64,000 nucleotides of DNA from CAZPBN01 sp964584935 (GCA_964584935.1 CAZPBN010000003.1:62001-126000); one strand, 5' to 3'. Positions 18,231 to 27,403 are shown, counted from the stretch's first letter. Numbers and translations: made by a program. Notes: a model not told the origin generated them from the letters alone.

Positions 18231-18914
18231 TTAGTTCTCATTTACTAAAATAGACAAACTGTCCGGACCACAATTGAAAAGCAGATCTAACACAGACATA
18301 AACGGCTCAAAATCTCCATAAATCTGGGGGTAAATCGGGTGCTTATATTCCTGATAAATTATCTCTATACCTTCTTTCTCAAATAATTCTGTGTTCATAT
18401 AATTCGCTCCATCTTTACCTGACAGATAAGCATCTGCATTCAATTGCTTACAGATGTCAATCAATCTCTCTGTACTTTCTTCTCTTAGCCTGAGTTCAGA
18501 AGACCTAAGGAATTTTTTTGTACGAATTTCCAGGGCTTCTGTTAAATAAGCTATCATATGGATATTGAGATCCACAAGATTCTCCCACTCCCGATTGAAG
18601 GTTTTTTCAAAAAAAGGAATATACTTTTTAAAATATTTTGTTTTTGAATAATGATTATATAAAGCATTCAAATGTTTTTTTTTCCATGCAACTGTGTTAT
18701 TTATCTTCACTTCATTTATTTTTTGAGGAAATCTATGAATAACAGGGATAGTCAGCCATTGCCACCTTTTGTCAGTTTTTATTTTATTTCTATTTTGCCA
18801 TTCATTTTTTTTGAACTGAACATTATCCAAAAAAACAAAAATGTCACTTCTTCTTATTTTGTCAAAATAGCCAAGCCATGGTAAATACTGAGGTTGATGA
18901 ACGGAAACTAGCAT
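18231..18914 (-). CDS. WbqC-like protein
   Basis: 227 residues. The family hallmarks are visible: SVHQPQYLPWLGYFDKI at the start, FVFLDNVQFKKNEWQNRN, and DAYLSGKDGANYM with the Y-x-x-P-I-Y-PQIYGDFEPFMSVLD end. WbqC proteins occur in O-antigen loci and are thought to modify amino sugars with an amino acid or acyl group, but the reaction is not firmly known. First gene of the minus-strand polysaccharide set. Confidence 0.9.
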   Translation of the reverse strand: MLVSVHQPQYLPWLGYFDKIRRSDIFVFLDNVQFKKNEWQNRNKIKTDKRWQWLTIPVIHRFPQKINEVKINNTVAWKKKHLNALYNHYSKTKYFKKYIPFFEKTFNREWENLVDLNIHMIAYLTEALEIRTKKFLRSSELRLREESTERLIDICKQLNADAYLSGKDGANYMNTELFEKEGIEIIYQEYKHPIYPQIYGDFEPFMSVLDLLFNCGPDSLSILVNEN

Positions 18915-19031
18915 TTTAATAGATTATCTTTTTTTTATAGATCAAGGACTGTTTATTCCTTCATATCTAGCACCCTATTTTTAGGATCCAAATTGGAATT
19001 ATCACAGCCAATAAAGACCTTAACTCCCGAA

Positions 19032-20045
19032 TTATTCAGCCAAACTCTCATTCTCATCCAATGCCTTTTCAATATATAAAAAGGGAGACTTTGCCAAATC
19101 AATCTGTCTTTTTTCTTCGACTGGACTTCCATCAGAATTTTGAATGATCTCAATGACCGGATGAAGTGGAATTTTTTTATTCACAGAAACCACTTTCCCA
19201 ATTTCATCAGAATTCAATTTGACATAACTCCCAATAGGATAAAAAGTCACATAATTCAAAAATGCTTTTAATAATTCCGGATAAAACGAATCATTTTCCT
19301 CCAGAACAATAATTTTTACGGCTTCAAAAGGAATAATTCTGTTGTTTCTATACGGTCTTACGTGTGTGAGGGCTTCATATACCTCTGCAATTCCTACGAT
19401 CTGAGCATATTTGGATATCTCCTTTCCTTTTTTCCCCTCTGGATATCCCTTACCGTTGAACTTTTCGTGGTGTTGGATTATGACTTCAGAAGCAATCGGA
19501 GGCATATCCGTTATTTTTTTTAAAAGTTCTAATCCATTATAAGGATGTTGTTTCACCTGCTCGAATTCTTCAAAGGTTAACCTTCCTGGTTTTGTTATTA
19601 TCTCCTGCGAAGTATTAAACATACCAATGTCATGAACCAAAGCCGAAGCACACAGGTCGATGAGTTCCTTTTTGTTATATCCTAGAGAAATTCCCAGATT
19701 TACAGAAAGAATGGCAACATTTAGAGAGTGAATATACATAAATTCACTCTCATGTTTATATAAATTATAATCATTCACAAGGGATAAAAAGACTTCATGC
19801 TTTATATGAAGCTTTTCCACAATAGTTTCAGCAAGATTCATAATTATTTTCCCATCTGCTTTTTTATCTTTCTGCAGGTCTTTCATTATTTTCTCAATCT
19901 GCCGAATAGAATCTTCATATATTTTTTTAATATCTGAAGGATTTTGTAAAACTTTTCTTATTTCATTTACCTTTATCCTTACTGTATCTCTTCCCTTTAC
20001 ATCCCCTTTTTTAGATTTTTTTACTAATTCTGACAGTCTTACCAT
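19032..20045 (-). CDS. HD-GYP domain protein
   Basis: 337 residues. The phosphohydrolase core has H138-D139 (SALVHDIGMF), H192-H193-E194 and G200-Y201-P202 (HHEKFNGKGYPEG), the full HD-GYP signature for cyclic-di-GMP hydrolysis. The N-terminal 100 residues are helical with no recognised receiver domain. The C-terminal 60 residues are beta-rich (GSYVKLNSDEIGKVV). It is encoded 4 bases after an ExeA-like ATPase, so both are likely one unit. Confidence 0.93.
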   Translation of the reverse strand: MVRLSELVKKSKKGDVKGRDTVRIKVNEIRKVLQNPSDIKKIYEDSIRQIEKIMKDLQKDKKADGKIIMNLAETIVEKLHIKHEVFLSLVNDYNLYKHESEFMYIHSLNVAILSVNLGISLGYNKKELIDLCASALVHDIGMFNTSQEIITKPGRLTFEEFEQVKQHPYNGLELLKKITDMPPIASEVIIQHHEKFNGKGYPEGKKGKEISKYAQIVGIAEVYEALTHVRPYRNNRIIPFEAVKIIVLEENDSFYPELLKAFLNYVTFYPIGSYVKLNSDEIGKVVSVNKKIPLHPVIEIIQNSDGSPVEEKRQIDLAKSPFLYIEKALDENESLAE

Positions 20046-20049
20046 TATA

Positions 20050-20862
20050 TCAATACTCCAAATGCCGGATAGCTTTTTCTGCAGTGTCTTTATCGATCTC
20101 TTCTTTATCGTTTGAAAAACCGATAAGAAGACTTATATCACAAACATGATTGATCATACGGGGGATACCCTTAGAATATTCCCAAATGAGATCAACTGCC
20201 GGATCTGAAAAGATGTCTTGTGTTGTTCCTGCAATTTCTAACCGGTGTTTGATATATTGCTTGATTTCGCTCTTTTCAAGAGGGGTTAAGTGATATCTAG
20301 TTGCCAATCTTTGTTTCAAAGGTTTAAGTTCTTCTATTTTTTTTATCAATTCTGGCTGTCCTATAAGAACAAGAGTCATAAGAAATTTATAGTTTAATTG
20401 AAAGTTCAATAAAAGTCTTAATTCTTCAAAGGTTCTTATATCCCTGATTGTATGGGCTTCATCTATAATGATTACAGTTTCTTTATGACTATTCATATTT
20501 GAAAAAAGATGATTATTCAGACTCTGCAATAATTTCGGCTTGGTTCTTCCGTTATTATGAGATATTCCTAGCTGAAAACATATTTCTCTCAAGAGATCAA
20601 CAGATGATAACATGGGATTGGTGACAAGACAGATATCATACTTATCTTGAGGAAGTATTTCAAAAAGAATTCTGCTGATTACTGTCTTTCCACATCCGTA
20701 TACTCCGGTCAACAAGGCGGCTCCTTTTTGCTCTTCTATAGCATAACTCAACCTGGTGAGTGCTTCCACATGTTCGCTTGAAAGATAGATAAAGCGGGGA
20801 TCTGGTGTGTTTTCAAAAGGTTTTTCATTTATTTGCCAGTATTGTTCATACATAGTTATCAT
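20050..20862 (-). CDS. ExeA/GspA-like AAA ATPase
   Basis: 270 residues. The start reads MYEQYWQINEKPFENTPDP, the typical ExeA N-terminus (the ATG at 20853 is an alternative start). Walker A is GVYGCGKT (53-60) and Walker B is IIIDEAH (131-137). ExeA helps secretin assembly through peptidoglycan or drives polysaccharide export. No peptidoglycan-binding domain follows, which resembles the short form found in exopolysaccharide loci. Paired with the HD-GYP gene. Confidence 0.9.
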   Translation of the reverse strand: MITMYEQYWQINEKPFENTPDPRFIYLSSEHVEALTRLSYAIEEQKGAALLTGVYGCGKTVISRILFEILPQDKYDICLVTNPMLSSVDLLREICFQLGISHNNGRTKPKLLQSLNNHLFSNMNSHKETVIIIDEAHTIRDIRTFEELRLLLNFQLNYKFLMTLVLIGQPELIKKIEELKPLKQRLATRYHLTPLEKSEIKQYIKHRLEIAGTTQDIFSDPAVDLIWEYSKGIPRMINHVCDISLLIGFSNDKEEIDKDTAEKAIRHLEY

Positions 20863-21200
20863 CTCTTTTTTATATTTATCATTTAAAACATGAGGATTGA
20901 AATTATGATTATAAAATCAATAAAAACTCACATCAAATTCAATCTAGACTCCTCTACATAAATCATTCAATAGAAACAAATGCAATTTATATGCCAATTA
21001 ATGGTTTTTTCTATCTTCTTTATTTATAAGAAAATAAAGGGAATAATCCCCCCTATTGATAGTATATTTATTACTATATTGCCAATTTATGTCAATAAGA
21101 GGCATCATTAGTGTCAAATTTACATTACACATTCAATAGAAAAAATTGAATAACAGGAAGCAGTTCAACACAAATCATCTTGAATTTTTTTCCATAACAG
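20863..21200. other. Divergent intergenic region
   Basis: About 340 AT-rich bases between the divergent ExeA-like and PHP-domain genes. It must hold both promoters; TATATT at 21201-21206 may be the -10 of the PHP gene. I see no RNA gene or repeat. Confidence 0.4.
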
Positions 21201-21225
21201 ATATATTATTCAAATGAGGAACAAT

Positions 21226-22677
21226 ATGAAAAGGATTTTATTACTCCTTATTTCAACGGTTTTAATAAATTTCTTTAATATTTACGGGATGAAAACTGAT
21301 ACTATTCAGATGCTGGGACTGATGGATATTCGGACAGACTACAGCGATGGAGCTCACACCTTGGACTATATTGTGAAATTAGCTAAAAAGAGAGGATTCC
21401 ATGTTCTTTTTATAACCGATCATGACAGAGTCGCTTTAGAGTATGGATTGCTCCCATTTGAAAACATTCTAAAGATTAAGGTAGAGAGGGATTCTATTAA
21501 TAAAAAAGGAGCACTAAAGTATTTATCCATGATAGAACGAGTCTCGAAAGAAAATCCGGACATGATTTTAATTCCTGGAACAGAATCCAGCCCTTTCTAT
21601 TACTGGAAGGGGAGTATAATTAAAAGAAATTTAACCGTTTTAAACTGGGAAAGGCATCTTCTAGTGGTAGGTCTGGAGGATCCATCAGATTATAAAAATC
21701 TGCCTACCATTCACAATGAATCCACTTATAATGTAAAAAGATTTTCTTATCTCACCCTGCTTCTATTAATACTCGTTTCAATATTTTGTATATATATAAT
21801 TTTAAGAAAGAAAAAAGCTATCAAAATTGCTGGTATAATAATCTTAATTTTTTGTTTGCTTCTTATGATCAATAAATATTTCTACAAGAATTATTCTTTT
21901 GATCAGTATCATGGAGATAAAGGGATTTCACCTTATCAGGTTTTTATAGACTATGTCATCAATCACGGCGGCATGGTTTTTTGGAATCATCCTGAGACAA
22001 AATCAGGCTATTCAAAAATGGGCCCGGTGTATAGAAATACACCTCCTTATCCACAAGTATTAATCAAATCAAGGAATTATACCGGTTTTTCGTCTTTATA
22101 TGGTGACAGCACCACAATCATTGATCCTGGAAATCTATGGGATAAAGTTTTGCTTGAGTACTGTTCCGGAAAAAGGGAAAATCCTGTGTGGGGAATTTCT
22201 ACTTCTGATTTCCATAAAGAAGGCGGTGCGGGAGAAAAGTTAGGAAATTTTCTTACGGTTTTTCTAGTAACCGAAAAAAGCAAAAGAGGTATTCTGGACG
22301 CCATGGAAAAGGGAAAAATGTATGCTTTCAGAGGAAATATTGATTATCCCCCTTTGGTTTTGAAAGAATTCTCAGTTTCAAATTCACACGATTCTCAAAA
22401 TGTGACTATGGGAGATGAAATAATATGCGATACAAAACCCCACATTCACATTGTTATTCAAACGGCTTTCCCTAAGACAGAGAATGCTGTGATTGTTCAG
22501 CTTATTAGGTCTGGGACAATGATAAAAAAGTTCTCCGGTAAAACCCCTCTACATATAGATTATCACGATAATTATTATAAAGCCGGGAAAAAAACATATT
22601 ACAGAATCACCGCAAAGGACAGTAAAAATCAAAAAATAGTTTCAAATCCTGTCTTTGTGACTTTTAAGAAAAAATGA
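21226..22677 (+). CDS. PHP-domain-like protein with inserted membrane helices
   Basis: 483 residues from the ATG at 21226, which has GAGGA 6 bases upstream (an ATG at 21214 contains that site). A hydrophobic signal or anchor comes first. The PHP-like core starts with MDIRTDYSDGAHT and keeps FITDHD, but the usual HxH at the front is replaced by D-I-R. Two transmembrane helices with a short basic loop (about 174-220) interrupt the domain. Later metal-like motifs FWNHPE and GISTSDFH are present. It may be a modified metal phosphoesterase or a binding protein. Confidence 0.75.
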   Translation: MKRILLLLISTVLINFFNIYGMKTDTIQMLGLMDIRTDYSDGAHTLDYIVKLAKKRGFHVLFITDHDRVALEYGLLPFENILKIKVERDSINKKGALKYLSMIERVSKENPDMILIPGTESSPFYYWKGSIIKRNLTVLNWERHLLVVGLEDPSDYKNLPTIHNESTYNVKRFSYLTLLLLILVSIFCIYIILRKKKAIKIAGIIILIFCLLLMINKYFYKNYSFDQYHGDKGISPYQVFIDYVINHGGMVFWNHPETKSGYSKMGPVYRNTPPYPQVLIKSRNYTGFSSLYGDSTTIIDPGNLWDKVLLEYCSGKRENPVWGISTSDFHKEGGAGEKLGNFLTVFLVTEKSKRGILDAMEKGKMYAFRGNIDYPPLVLKEFSVSNSHDSQNVTMGDEIICDTKPHIHIVIQTAFPKTENAVIVQLIRSGTMIKKFSGKTPLHIDYHDNYYKAGKKTYYRITAKDSKNQKIVSNPVFVTFKKK

Positions 22678-22704
22678 TGCTCTAAAATAAAAATACACTC
22701 TTTC

Positions 22705-22729
22705 CAAGTTAAAAACTTGTTATTTTTTT
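22705..22729 (+). terminator. Rho-independent terminator of the PHP gene
   Basis: CAAGTT-AAA-AACTTG forms a 6-base-pair stem with a 3-base loop, followed at once by TTATTTTTTT. It lies 28 bases after the stop codon and runs into the last bases of the convergent minus-strand gene. Confidence 0.75.
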
Positions 22730-22911
22730 ACCCTATTAAACTCTCTGACTCCCAACGCTATGGCAAAAAGAAGTAACAACTGGGAAAATTGAACGTAAGC
22801 CTGGGCAGTTATCCCAAAAAAGAATGGCTTTAAAAGAATTCTGGTGATAATACCGAAAATAATGCAAATGACTGCGGCAATAATAAACAAATCACACAAT
22901 CTATTTATCAT
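22720..22911 (-). CDS. Small membrane protein of unknown function
   Basis: 63 residues from the ATG at 22911, chosen because a strong AAGGAGGGA stands just before it; the longer in-frame start at 22956 has none. Two helices: LFIIAAVICIIFGIITRILL and FSQLLLLFAIALGVREF. It follows the cobalamin-type radical SAM gene by 62 bases and could be the last gene of that operon. No family recognised. Confidence 0.65.
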   Translation of the reverse strand: MINRLCDLFIIAAVICIIFGIITRILLKPFFFGITAQAYVQFSQLLLLFAIALGVREFNRVKK

Positions 22912-22973
22912 ACGTCCCTCCTTATTTATGTTTTGATAATATACTTTGATTTCCAATATGTCAACTTATATAA

Positions 22974-24395
22974 TTATGAACGAGTTCCTTGTATCTTTTT
23001 TATTAATGAATCTTGTATTTGTTCCTGGGAATTAATATATTTTCTCATAGCACCCCAAAATTGAGCTGTCATTCGGGCTTCTTTGAAGTACTTTTGAAGT
23101 TCTGGTTTTGGAAAACCTTTGAGGCTAATAACAGGTTCATCCAGCCTACTGAACTTAGCCCAGTCCCTTGTGAGAATTTTAAGATTATATTTTTCAGGAT
23201 TTTTGTAAATCGCAGTACCGGGATAGGGATTAAATATTGATACCTCCTGAGTCATATTGAGGTCATTTTCCCAAAGATAAACCATTGCCTTAAGACTTTC
23301 AGTAGCTGTTTCAGGAGTTTCTCCTGGATGTCCAAACATCCATAAAGTACCTGCTTCCAATCCATGTTTTTTGATCAATTTACATTTCTCTACAACCTTG
23401 TTAAAAGTAATCTTTTTATTCATTATTTTGAGTACTTTTTCTGATGCGCTTTCAACGGCAATGAGTATTCTTGTTATACCGGCATCCTTCATTATTTCAA
23501 TATGCTCTTCCGGCAAGTGATTAGCATGAGCTAAAACCGCAACTGTGTGGTCTTTGAAATCAATTTTTTTTAGCTTTTGACACATGTGATTGAAAAAATA
23601 TTCCGGAACATTAAACATGCTCGCCAGAAAACCGATAAAAGCATCGTTCTGGTTATATTTCGAAACTAAAAAATTAATTTCTTTAGATATTTTATCCACA
23701 GCGCGTACCCGCATTTTATGTCCCCAAAATTCACTTTCCACACAATACACACATCTGAAAGGACAGCCTCTTGTAAACGTAAAGAAAAAATTACATCTTT
23801 CCAAGTATTTCTCCTTAACTAAGGAGTAATCACAAGCCGGAAGCTCTTCTAATTTTCCAGGTTTTCTGTTTACGTTTCTTATAATAGAATCGTTTTTTCT
23901 ATAGGTGATCCCCTCTATATTTTTCAAATCCTTTTTACTGAGAATGCAATCGACTATGTCAAGCATTGTCCATTCCCCTTCTCCGCGAACCACTATATCC
24001 ACATTTTTACTCTCTTGGAGGCATTCTTTATCCAGAAATGTCACATGAGGACCTCCGATAACAGTCGTGATTTCCGGATTTATGTCTTTGCACAATTCGA
24101 GAATCTTAAGGGAGACAGGATACTGGCATGTATGAGGCCCGATCCCCACAATTTTGGGATCGGCTCTCCTTATAACTTTCTCTAATTTATGAAAAGGAAA
24201 CGGATCTTCTCCTCTGTCAGGAATATCTGTTAAGAACAATTCATCTGTAAAAAAAACTTTAATCCGATATCCTTTTGATTTCAAAAAGGTTGCTATAGAA
24301 AGAATTCCTTCTCCTGCTGTATGCCGGTCGCTGTGAGGCAAAATACCCTGACGCCAGAAAGGGGCTTGCATCAATAAACAATCGACTTTATTCAT
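22974..24395 (-). CDS. Cobalamin-binding-type radical SAM protein
   Basis: 473 residues from the ATG at 24395 (GGAG 10 bases upstream; an ATG at 24419 is possible). The N-terminal 150 residues resemble the B12-binding Rossmann domain (KIVGIGPHTCQYPVSLKIL, TTVIGGPHVTFLD) but lack the DxHxxG base-off motif. The radical SAM cluster is CPFRCVYC within FTRGCPFRCVYCVESEFWG. Members include methyltransferases and peptide-modifying enzymes. It lies downstream of a SPASM radical SAM gene by 42 bases, which suggests a role in the same peptide or metabolite pathway. Confidence 0.9.
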   Translation of the reverse strand: MNKVDCLLMQAPFWRQGILPHSDRHTAGEGILSIATFLKSKGYRIKVFFTDELFLTDIPDRGEDPFPFHKLEKVIRRADPKIVGIGPHTCQYPVSLKILELCKDINPEITTVIGGPHVTFLDKECLQESKNVDIVVRGEGEWTMLDIVDCILSKKDLKNIEGITYRKNDSIIRNVNRKPGKLEELPACDYSLVKEKYLERCNFFFTFTRGCPFRCVYCVESEFWGHKMRVRAVDKISKEINFLVSKYNQNDAFIGFLASMFNVPEYFFNHMCQKLKKIDFKDHTVAVLAHANHLPEEHIEIMKDAGITRILIAVESASEKVLKIMNKKITFNKVVEKCKLIKKHGLEAGTLWMFGHPGETPETATESLKAMVYLWENDLNMTQEVSIFNPYPGTAIYKNPEKYNLKILTRDWAKFSRLDEPVISLKGFPKPELQKYFKEARMTAQFWGAMRKYINSQEQIQDSLIKKIQGTRS

Positions 24396-24437
24396 AGCTG
24401 AAAAACTCCACCGTTCCATTCCTAATTTAGGTTCGTT

Positions 24438-25463
24438 TCATTCAATTTCATCCTGATCGGTTCTTCCCTTTTTATCCACATCTATCTTTTTTCTTAATTC
24501 TGCCATTCGACACGATTCACTGTCAGGCACAAACATTTTTTTTCTTTCCAATAAAGCTAAACCTTCGCATCTGAAACACCAGAATTTCTTATTACACTTA
24601 GAAAAAGAATAACACGGCTTTTCAGAATCTTCTCTTATTTTCTTCAATGCAGAGGAATTTTCCCACAATGAATTTATACTTATTTCTGATATGTTTCCAA
24701 GTTTATAAGGAACATTCAAGCAGGGATACACATCTCCTCTAGCATTAACGGCAAACATCACTTTCCCGAGATCACAGCTAAACGAACCGGTTGGATTTAT
24801 TTTCGAAGCTTTTTCATAATGTTTGAAGTATTCCGTCATTTGCTCGTTTGTAAGCCTGTGTTTCACTGGTTCTTTATTTCCATTATCTCCCGGGTAAATC
24901 ACAGGAGAAAAAATATGTAATAATTTCATCTCAGAAACCATTTCTCTTATTCTTCCTAACTCACTGAAATTCTCTGCGAGCACAGGAGTTTTTATGGCAA
25001 TTCCAATTTCTTCCTTTTTCAAAAGCCTTATAGCATCCATAACTGATTCAAATGAACCGGAAATCCCGGTCAATCTATCGTGAGTCTCTGATGTAGCTCC
25101 TAACAGCGTTATATCAACCCAGTAAACACCAATTCTTTTTAATCTTGCCGCTTCAGTGGCTCCAATCAACGTTCCGTTTGTAAAAAGAAGAGTGGCGAAG
25201 TTGGATTGGACTGAATAATCCAATATGTCCCAAATATCTTCTCTCATCATAGGTTCTCCTCCTGTAATTGTCAAAAATAAAGAACCTAGTTCGGAAGCTT
25301 CATCCAAAATTCTTTTGATTTTATCTAAACTTAGGGTTTCGGTTTTTCTTTTATCATTATAACAATGAACACACTTCTGGTTGCAGGAAGTGGTCACCTC
25401 AATAGCTACAGAAAAAGGTATATTTTTACTAACTATTTTTCTGTAAAGACCGCCGAGTTTCAT
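24438..25463 (-). CDS. Radical SAM/SPASM domain protein
   Basis: 341 residues from the ATG at 25463, which overlaps the previous stop by 4 bases (ATGA). The SAM cluster is C-x3-C-x2-C in TTSCNQKCVHCYNDKR. The C-terminal SPASM region has cysteines in FSCDLG, VYPCLN, PCYSFSKC, FWCFRCEG and ESCRM, enough for two auxiliary iron-sulfur clusters. SPASM enzymes with a neighbouring PqqD protein typically modify ribosomally made peptides (PqqE, sactipeptide and ranthipeptide maturases). It sits in the B2-PqqD-HprK set. Confidence 0.93.
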   Translation of the reverse strand: MKLGGLYRKIVSKNIPFSVAIEVTTSCNQKCVHCYNDKRKTETLSLDKIKRILDEASELGSLFLTITGGEPMMREDIWDILDYSVQSNFATLLFTNGTLIGATEAARLKRIGVYWVDITLLGATSETHDRLTGISGSFESVMDAIRLLKKEEIGIAIKTPVLAENFSELGRIREMVSEMKLLHIFSPVIYPGDNGNKEPVKHRLTNEQMTEYFKHYEKASKINPTGSFSCDLGKVMFAVNARGDVYPCLNVPYKLGNISEISINSLWENSSALKKIREDSEKPCYSFSKCNKKFWCFRCEGLALLERKKMFVPDSESCRMAELRKKIDVDKKGRTDQDEIE

Positions 25464-26272
25464 GGCTGCCAATCCTTGAATATTTCATCAAAAACATTGT
25501 CATTTTTTCTAAACTCTAAGTTATAGATAGGAACTCTACAACATATCTGTTCAACAGAAGAAAGTATATGTTCAATCATCTCTGTATTTTCAGTGGGGTA
25601 TTTCGGAAAAGATACACAGACACTGGAAAAAAGTGTCTTAACTGCATCTATCTTTTCAGTTTTTTTAATTTTCAATGCGTTTGATTTATTAATAAAATAA
25701 ATTCCTTTCATTGGAAAATTTCCGTAACTTGAAATATCTCCCCATGGAGTGGAACACGAATACCATTTCTCATTCAAGTATTTCAAGCCTATACAATCAT
25801 CTGATAATATAAGTTTGCCAGTTTTTTTCGCAAGAGTACTTTTCCCTCCTTCATTGGGACCAATGAAGACATAACCTTCCCCTTCATTCATTACAGCCGA
25901 TGCATGGATCAAAACACCATGATATTCAGGCAGGACATATTGCATCACTAACCTAAGAAAATTACTGTAGAGGTATTTTGCAAGTTCTCTGTTTATATAA
26001 GAAGCATCTGGTCCAAATGCAAATTTCTTCCTAAGGTCCACATTTCCCATCATAACCTGCATCTTCATATTTTTTTCTTTTCCATAACCATTTTCTTCCA
26101 GAACAAAATCAAATATTTTTTTATCTTTATAGAAATGAATTGAAAAATCGGCATCCCCGTTGCTTTTATAATCCTTCAGCCATTCATTCAGAATGACAAA
26201 TCCTTCCTCCGTATCTGTTTCCAAATATAAATTCAGCCCTGCTATATTAACCACCAGGTTTTTCTTTGACAT
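25460..26272 (-). CDS. HprK-like serine kinase family protein of a PqqD/RiPP system
   Basis: 270 residues from the ATG at 26272, with AGGAG 7 bases upstream. The C-terminal domain matches HPr kinase-like proteins: H123 in LIHASAV, P-loop GPNEGGKS (138-145), and the acidic pair D158-D159 in LILSDDCIGL. The N-terminal half is a beta-rich region unlike true HprK. Related kinases occur in lasso-peptide clusters, where some phosphorylate the peptide C-terminus, and in HPr-rel-A systems with PqqD proteins. It overlaps the PqqD-like gene by 26 bases. Confidence 0.85.
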   Translation of the reverse strand: MSKKNLVVNIAGLNLYLETDTEEGFVILNEWLKDYKSNGDADFSIHFYKDKKIFDFVLEENGYGKEKNMKMQVMMGNVDLRKKFAFGPDASYINRELAKYLYSNFLRLVMQYVLPEYHGVLIHASAVMNEGEGYVFIGPNEGGKSTLAKKTGKLILSDDCIGLKYLNEKWYSCSTPWGDISSYGNFPMKGIYFINKSNALKIKKTEKIDAVKTLFSSVCVSFPKYPTENTEMIEHILSSVEQICCRVPIYNLEFRKNDNVFDEIFKDWQP

Positions 26273-26525
26273 CAAGAAGCTCCTTTTTCTGAAGTTCTGT
26301 TAAAAAATCTCGGACATCTTTTTCAACTGTATCTCTATTCGATTCAAACAGAGTAAGAACATGATTTATTATTTCATCAAGCCTTTTTTCATTTTCAAGG
26401 AATTTCCAAATTTCAGTCCCAACTTCATTAAATACAATCACTTCATTTTCTTTTACTGAAACCACAACAGCTTTTTTTTCTATTTCTCTCCACGGTACAT
26501 GGAAATACCGACTATAATGATTCAT
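26247..26525 (-). CDS. PqqD-family peptide-recognition protein
   Basis: 92 residues. The PqqD fold is recognisable: a beta hairpin (VVVSVKENEVIVFNEVG), then TEIWKFLE and helices containing VEKDVRDFLTELQKKELL. PqqD domains act as RiPP recognition elements that bind precursor leader peptides and pass them to modifying enzymes. The ATG overlaps the stop of the B2-like gene by 4 bases, a B2-B1 arrangement as in many lasso-type clusters. Confidence 0.9.
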   Translation of the reverse strand: MNHYSRYFHVPWREIEKKAVVVSVKENEVIVFNEVGTEIWKFLENEKRLDEIINHVLTLFESNRDTVEKDVRDFLTELQKKELLDVKEKPGG

Positions 26526-26932
26526 CTTTTATTTGATTCTCCTCTTGGGTATTTAAAAATTGGTTCAAAAAATTTTTGCGGAATTGTTTTTTCCATTTCT
26601 ATCCAACAGTGTCCTTCCAATTTTGATTTGCTGAACAAAGCACCAAAGACAATTTTGGCATCAGATCCTCTTGATCTCAGAACTCTGCATATAGCAACTG
26701 AGCTATTAAAACATGAAATTCTTATGCCAGCTTTTTTAAAAAGAAAAAAACAAAAATTTATATATTTTTTTAATTTTTCTTTATCACAAGGTTTTTTCAT
26801 TATGCCGTTGGCTTCAGCGAGTTTAAAACGTATTTCCGGAGAAGATAAGACAATCATCATCAATTCCCATATTATTGAAACCAGAAGCTTTATATCTCTG
26901 TAATAATAAAGCTTTTTTAGCAAATTCCGCAT
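26522..26932 (-). CDS. Lasso-peptide B2-like transglutaminase-fold protein
   Basis: 136 residues. The papain/transglutaminase core has the nucleophile C74 (GIRISCFNSSVAICRVLRSRG) and H108 (LEGHCWIEME), as in B2 leader peptidases of lasso-peptide clusters. The third acidic residue is not obvious, so activity is not certain. The N-terminal helix region (about 1-65) is basic and hydrophobic. First gene of the minus-strand set B2-PqqD-HprK-SPASM-B12 radical SAM. Confidence 0.88.
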   Translation of the reverse strand: MRNLLKKLYYYRDIKLLVSIIWELMMIVLSSPEIRFKLAEANGIMKKPCDKEKLKKYINFCFFLFKKAGIRISCFNSSVAICRVLRSRGSDAKIVFGALFSKSKLEGHCWIEMEKTIPQKFFEPIFKYPRGESNKR

Positions 26933-27035
26933 AAATAACCATTTAAGATTTTATTCTACCTTCTCCCTTATGTCAAGAATAGTTGAATTTGAAGTTCCCC
27001 CATTTTTTTCTTTATAGGATAATAATAATGAAATG

Positions 27036-27174
27036 GATCAGGTTAATGGGTTCAAAAACACGCAGGATTTTCACCAGCGATGAAAATCCAGCTCGATTTC
27101 AGGCCTCGCTCTCCTCTTCGAGGAACCATGCCCGCTCGGCCTTCAAACGGTTTTCTCACCCATATAACCTGATC
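27036..27174. repeat. Nested inverted-repeat element (MITE-like or structured RNA)
   Basis: Outer arms GATCAGGTTAATGGGT (27036-27051) and ACCCATATAACCTGATC (27158-27174) pair with one extra base. Inside, GGATTTTCA (27065-27073) and TGAAAATCC (27081-27089) form a perfect 9-base-pair hairpin. A second arm is AGGCC (27101-27105) with GGCCT (27138-27142), enclosing CCTC-TTC-GAGG (27113-27123). The interior is richer in G+C than the flanks. This could be a small palindromic mobile element or an RNA with three helices. Confidence 0.55.
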
Positions 27175-27376
27175 CTCTCATCTTTTACTCCTGAACTTTC
27201 CTTCAATTCTTATTTCCCAGTTTATGAAGAAAAAAATGGGGGAAGCTTCATTTGGGGGGAAGGGGGCTTGAAAAGGTGCCCCCAAAAATTGGTTTCCCAC
27301 TTTAAGATTTGATTAACTTAATGATTATAAATACATTACGTTAAGACTTGATCAATTTTTGGGGGAACTCCTGTAG

Positions 27377-27403
27377 TTGAAGTCCCCTAAATTATGATAC
27401 AAT
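27377..27403 (+). promoter_or_regulatory. Probable promoter before the nucleotidyltransferase gene
   Basis: TTGAAG (27377-27382) and TACAAT (27398-27403) with a 15-base spacer. The -10 box ends 7 bases before the ATG at 27411, so the mRNA would be leaderless. No ribosome site is visible. Confidence 0.4.

Noticed and set aside
18953..19153. 66-codon ORF overlapping the end of the HD-GYP gene
   Set aside because: Overlaps a firm gene in another frame and has no family match.
26983..27312. 109-codon plus-strand ORF in the divergent region
   Set aside because: No ribosome site, no family resemblance, and it runs through the inverted-repeat element.
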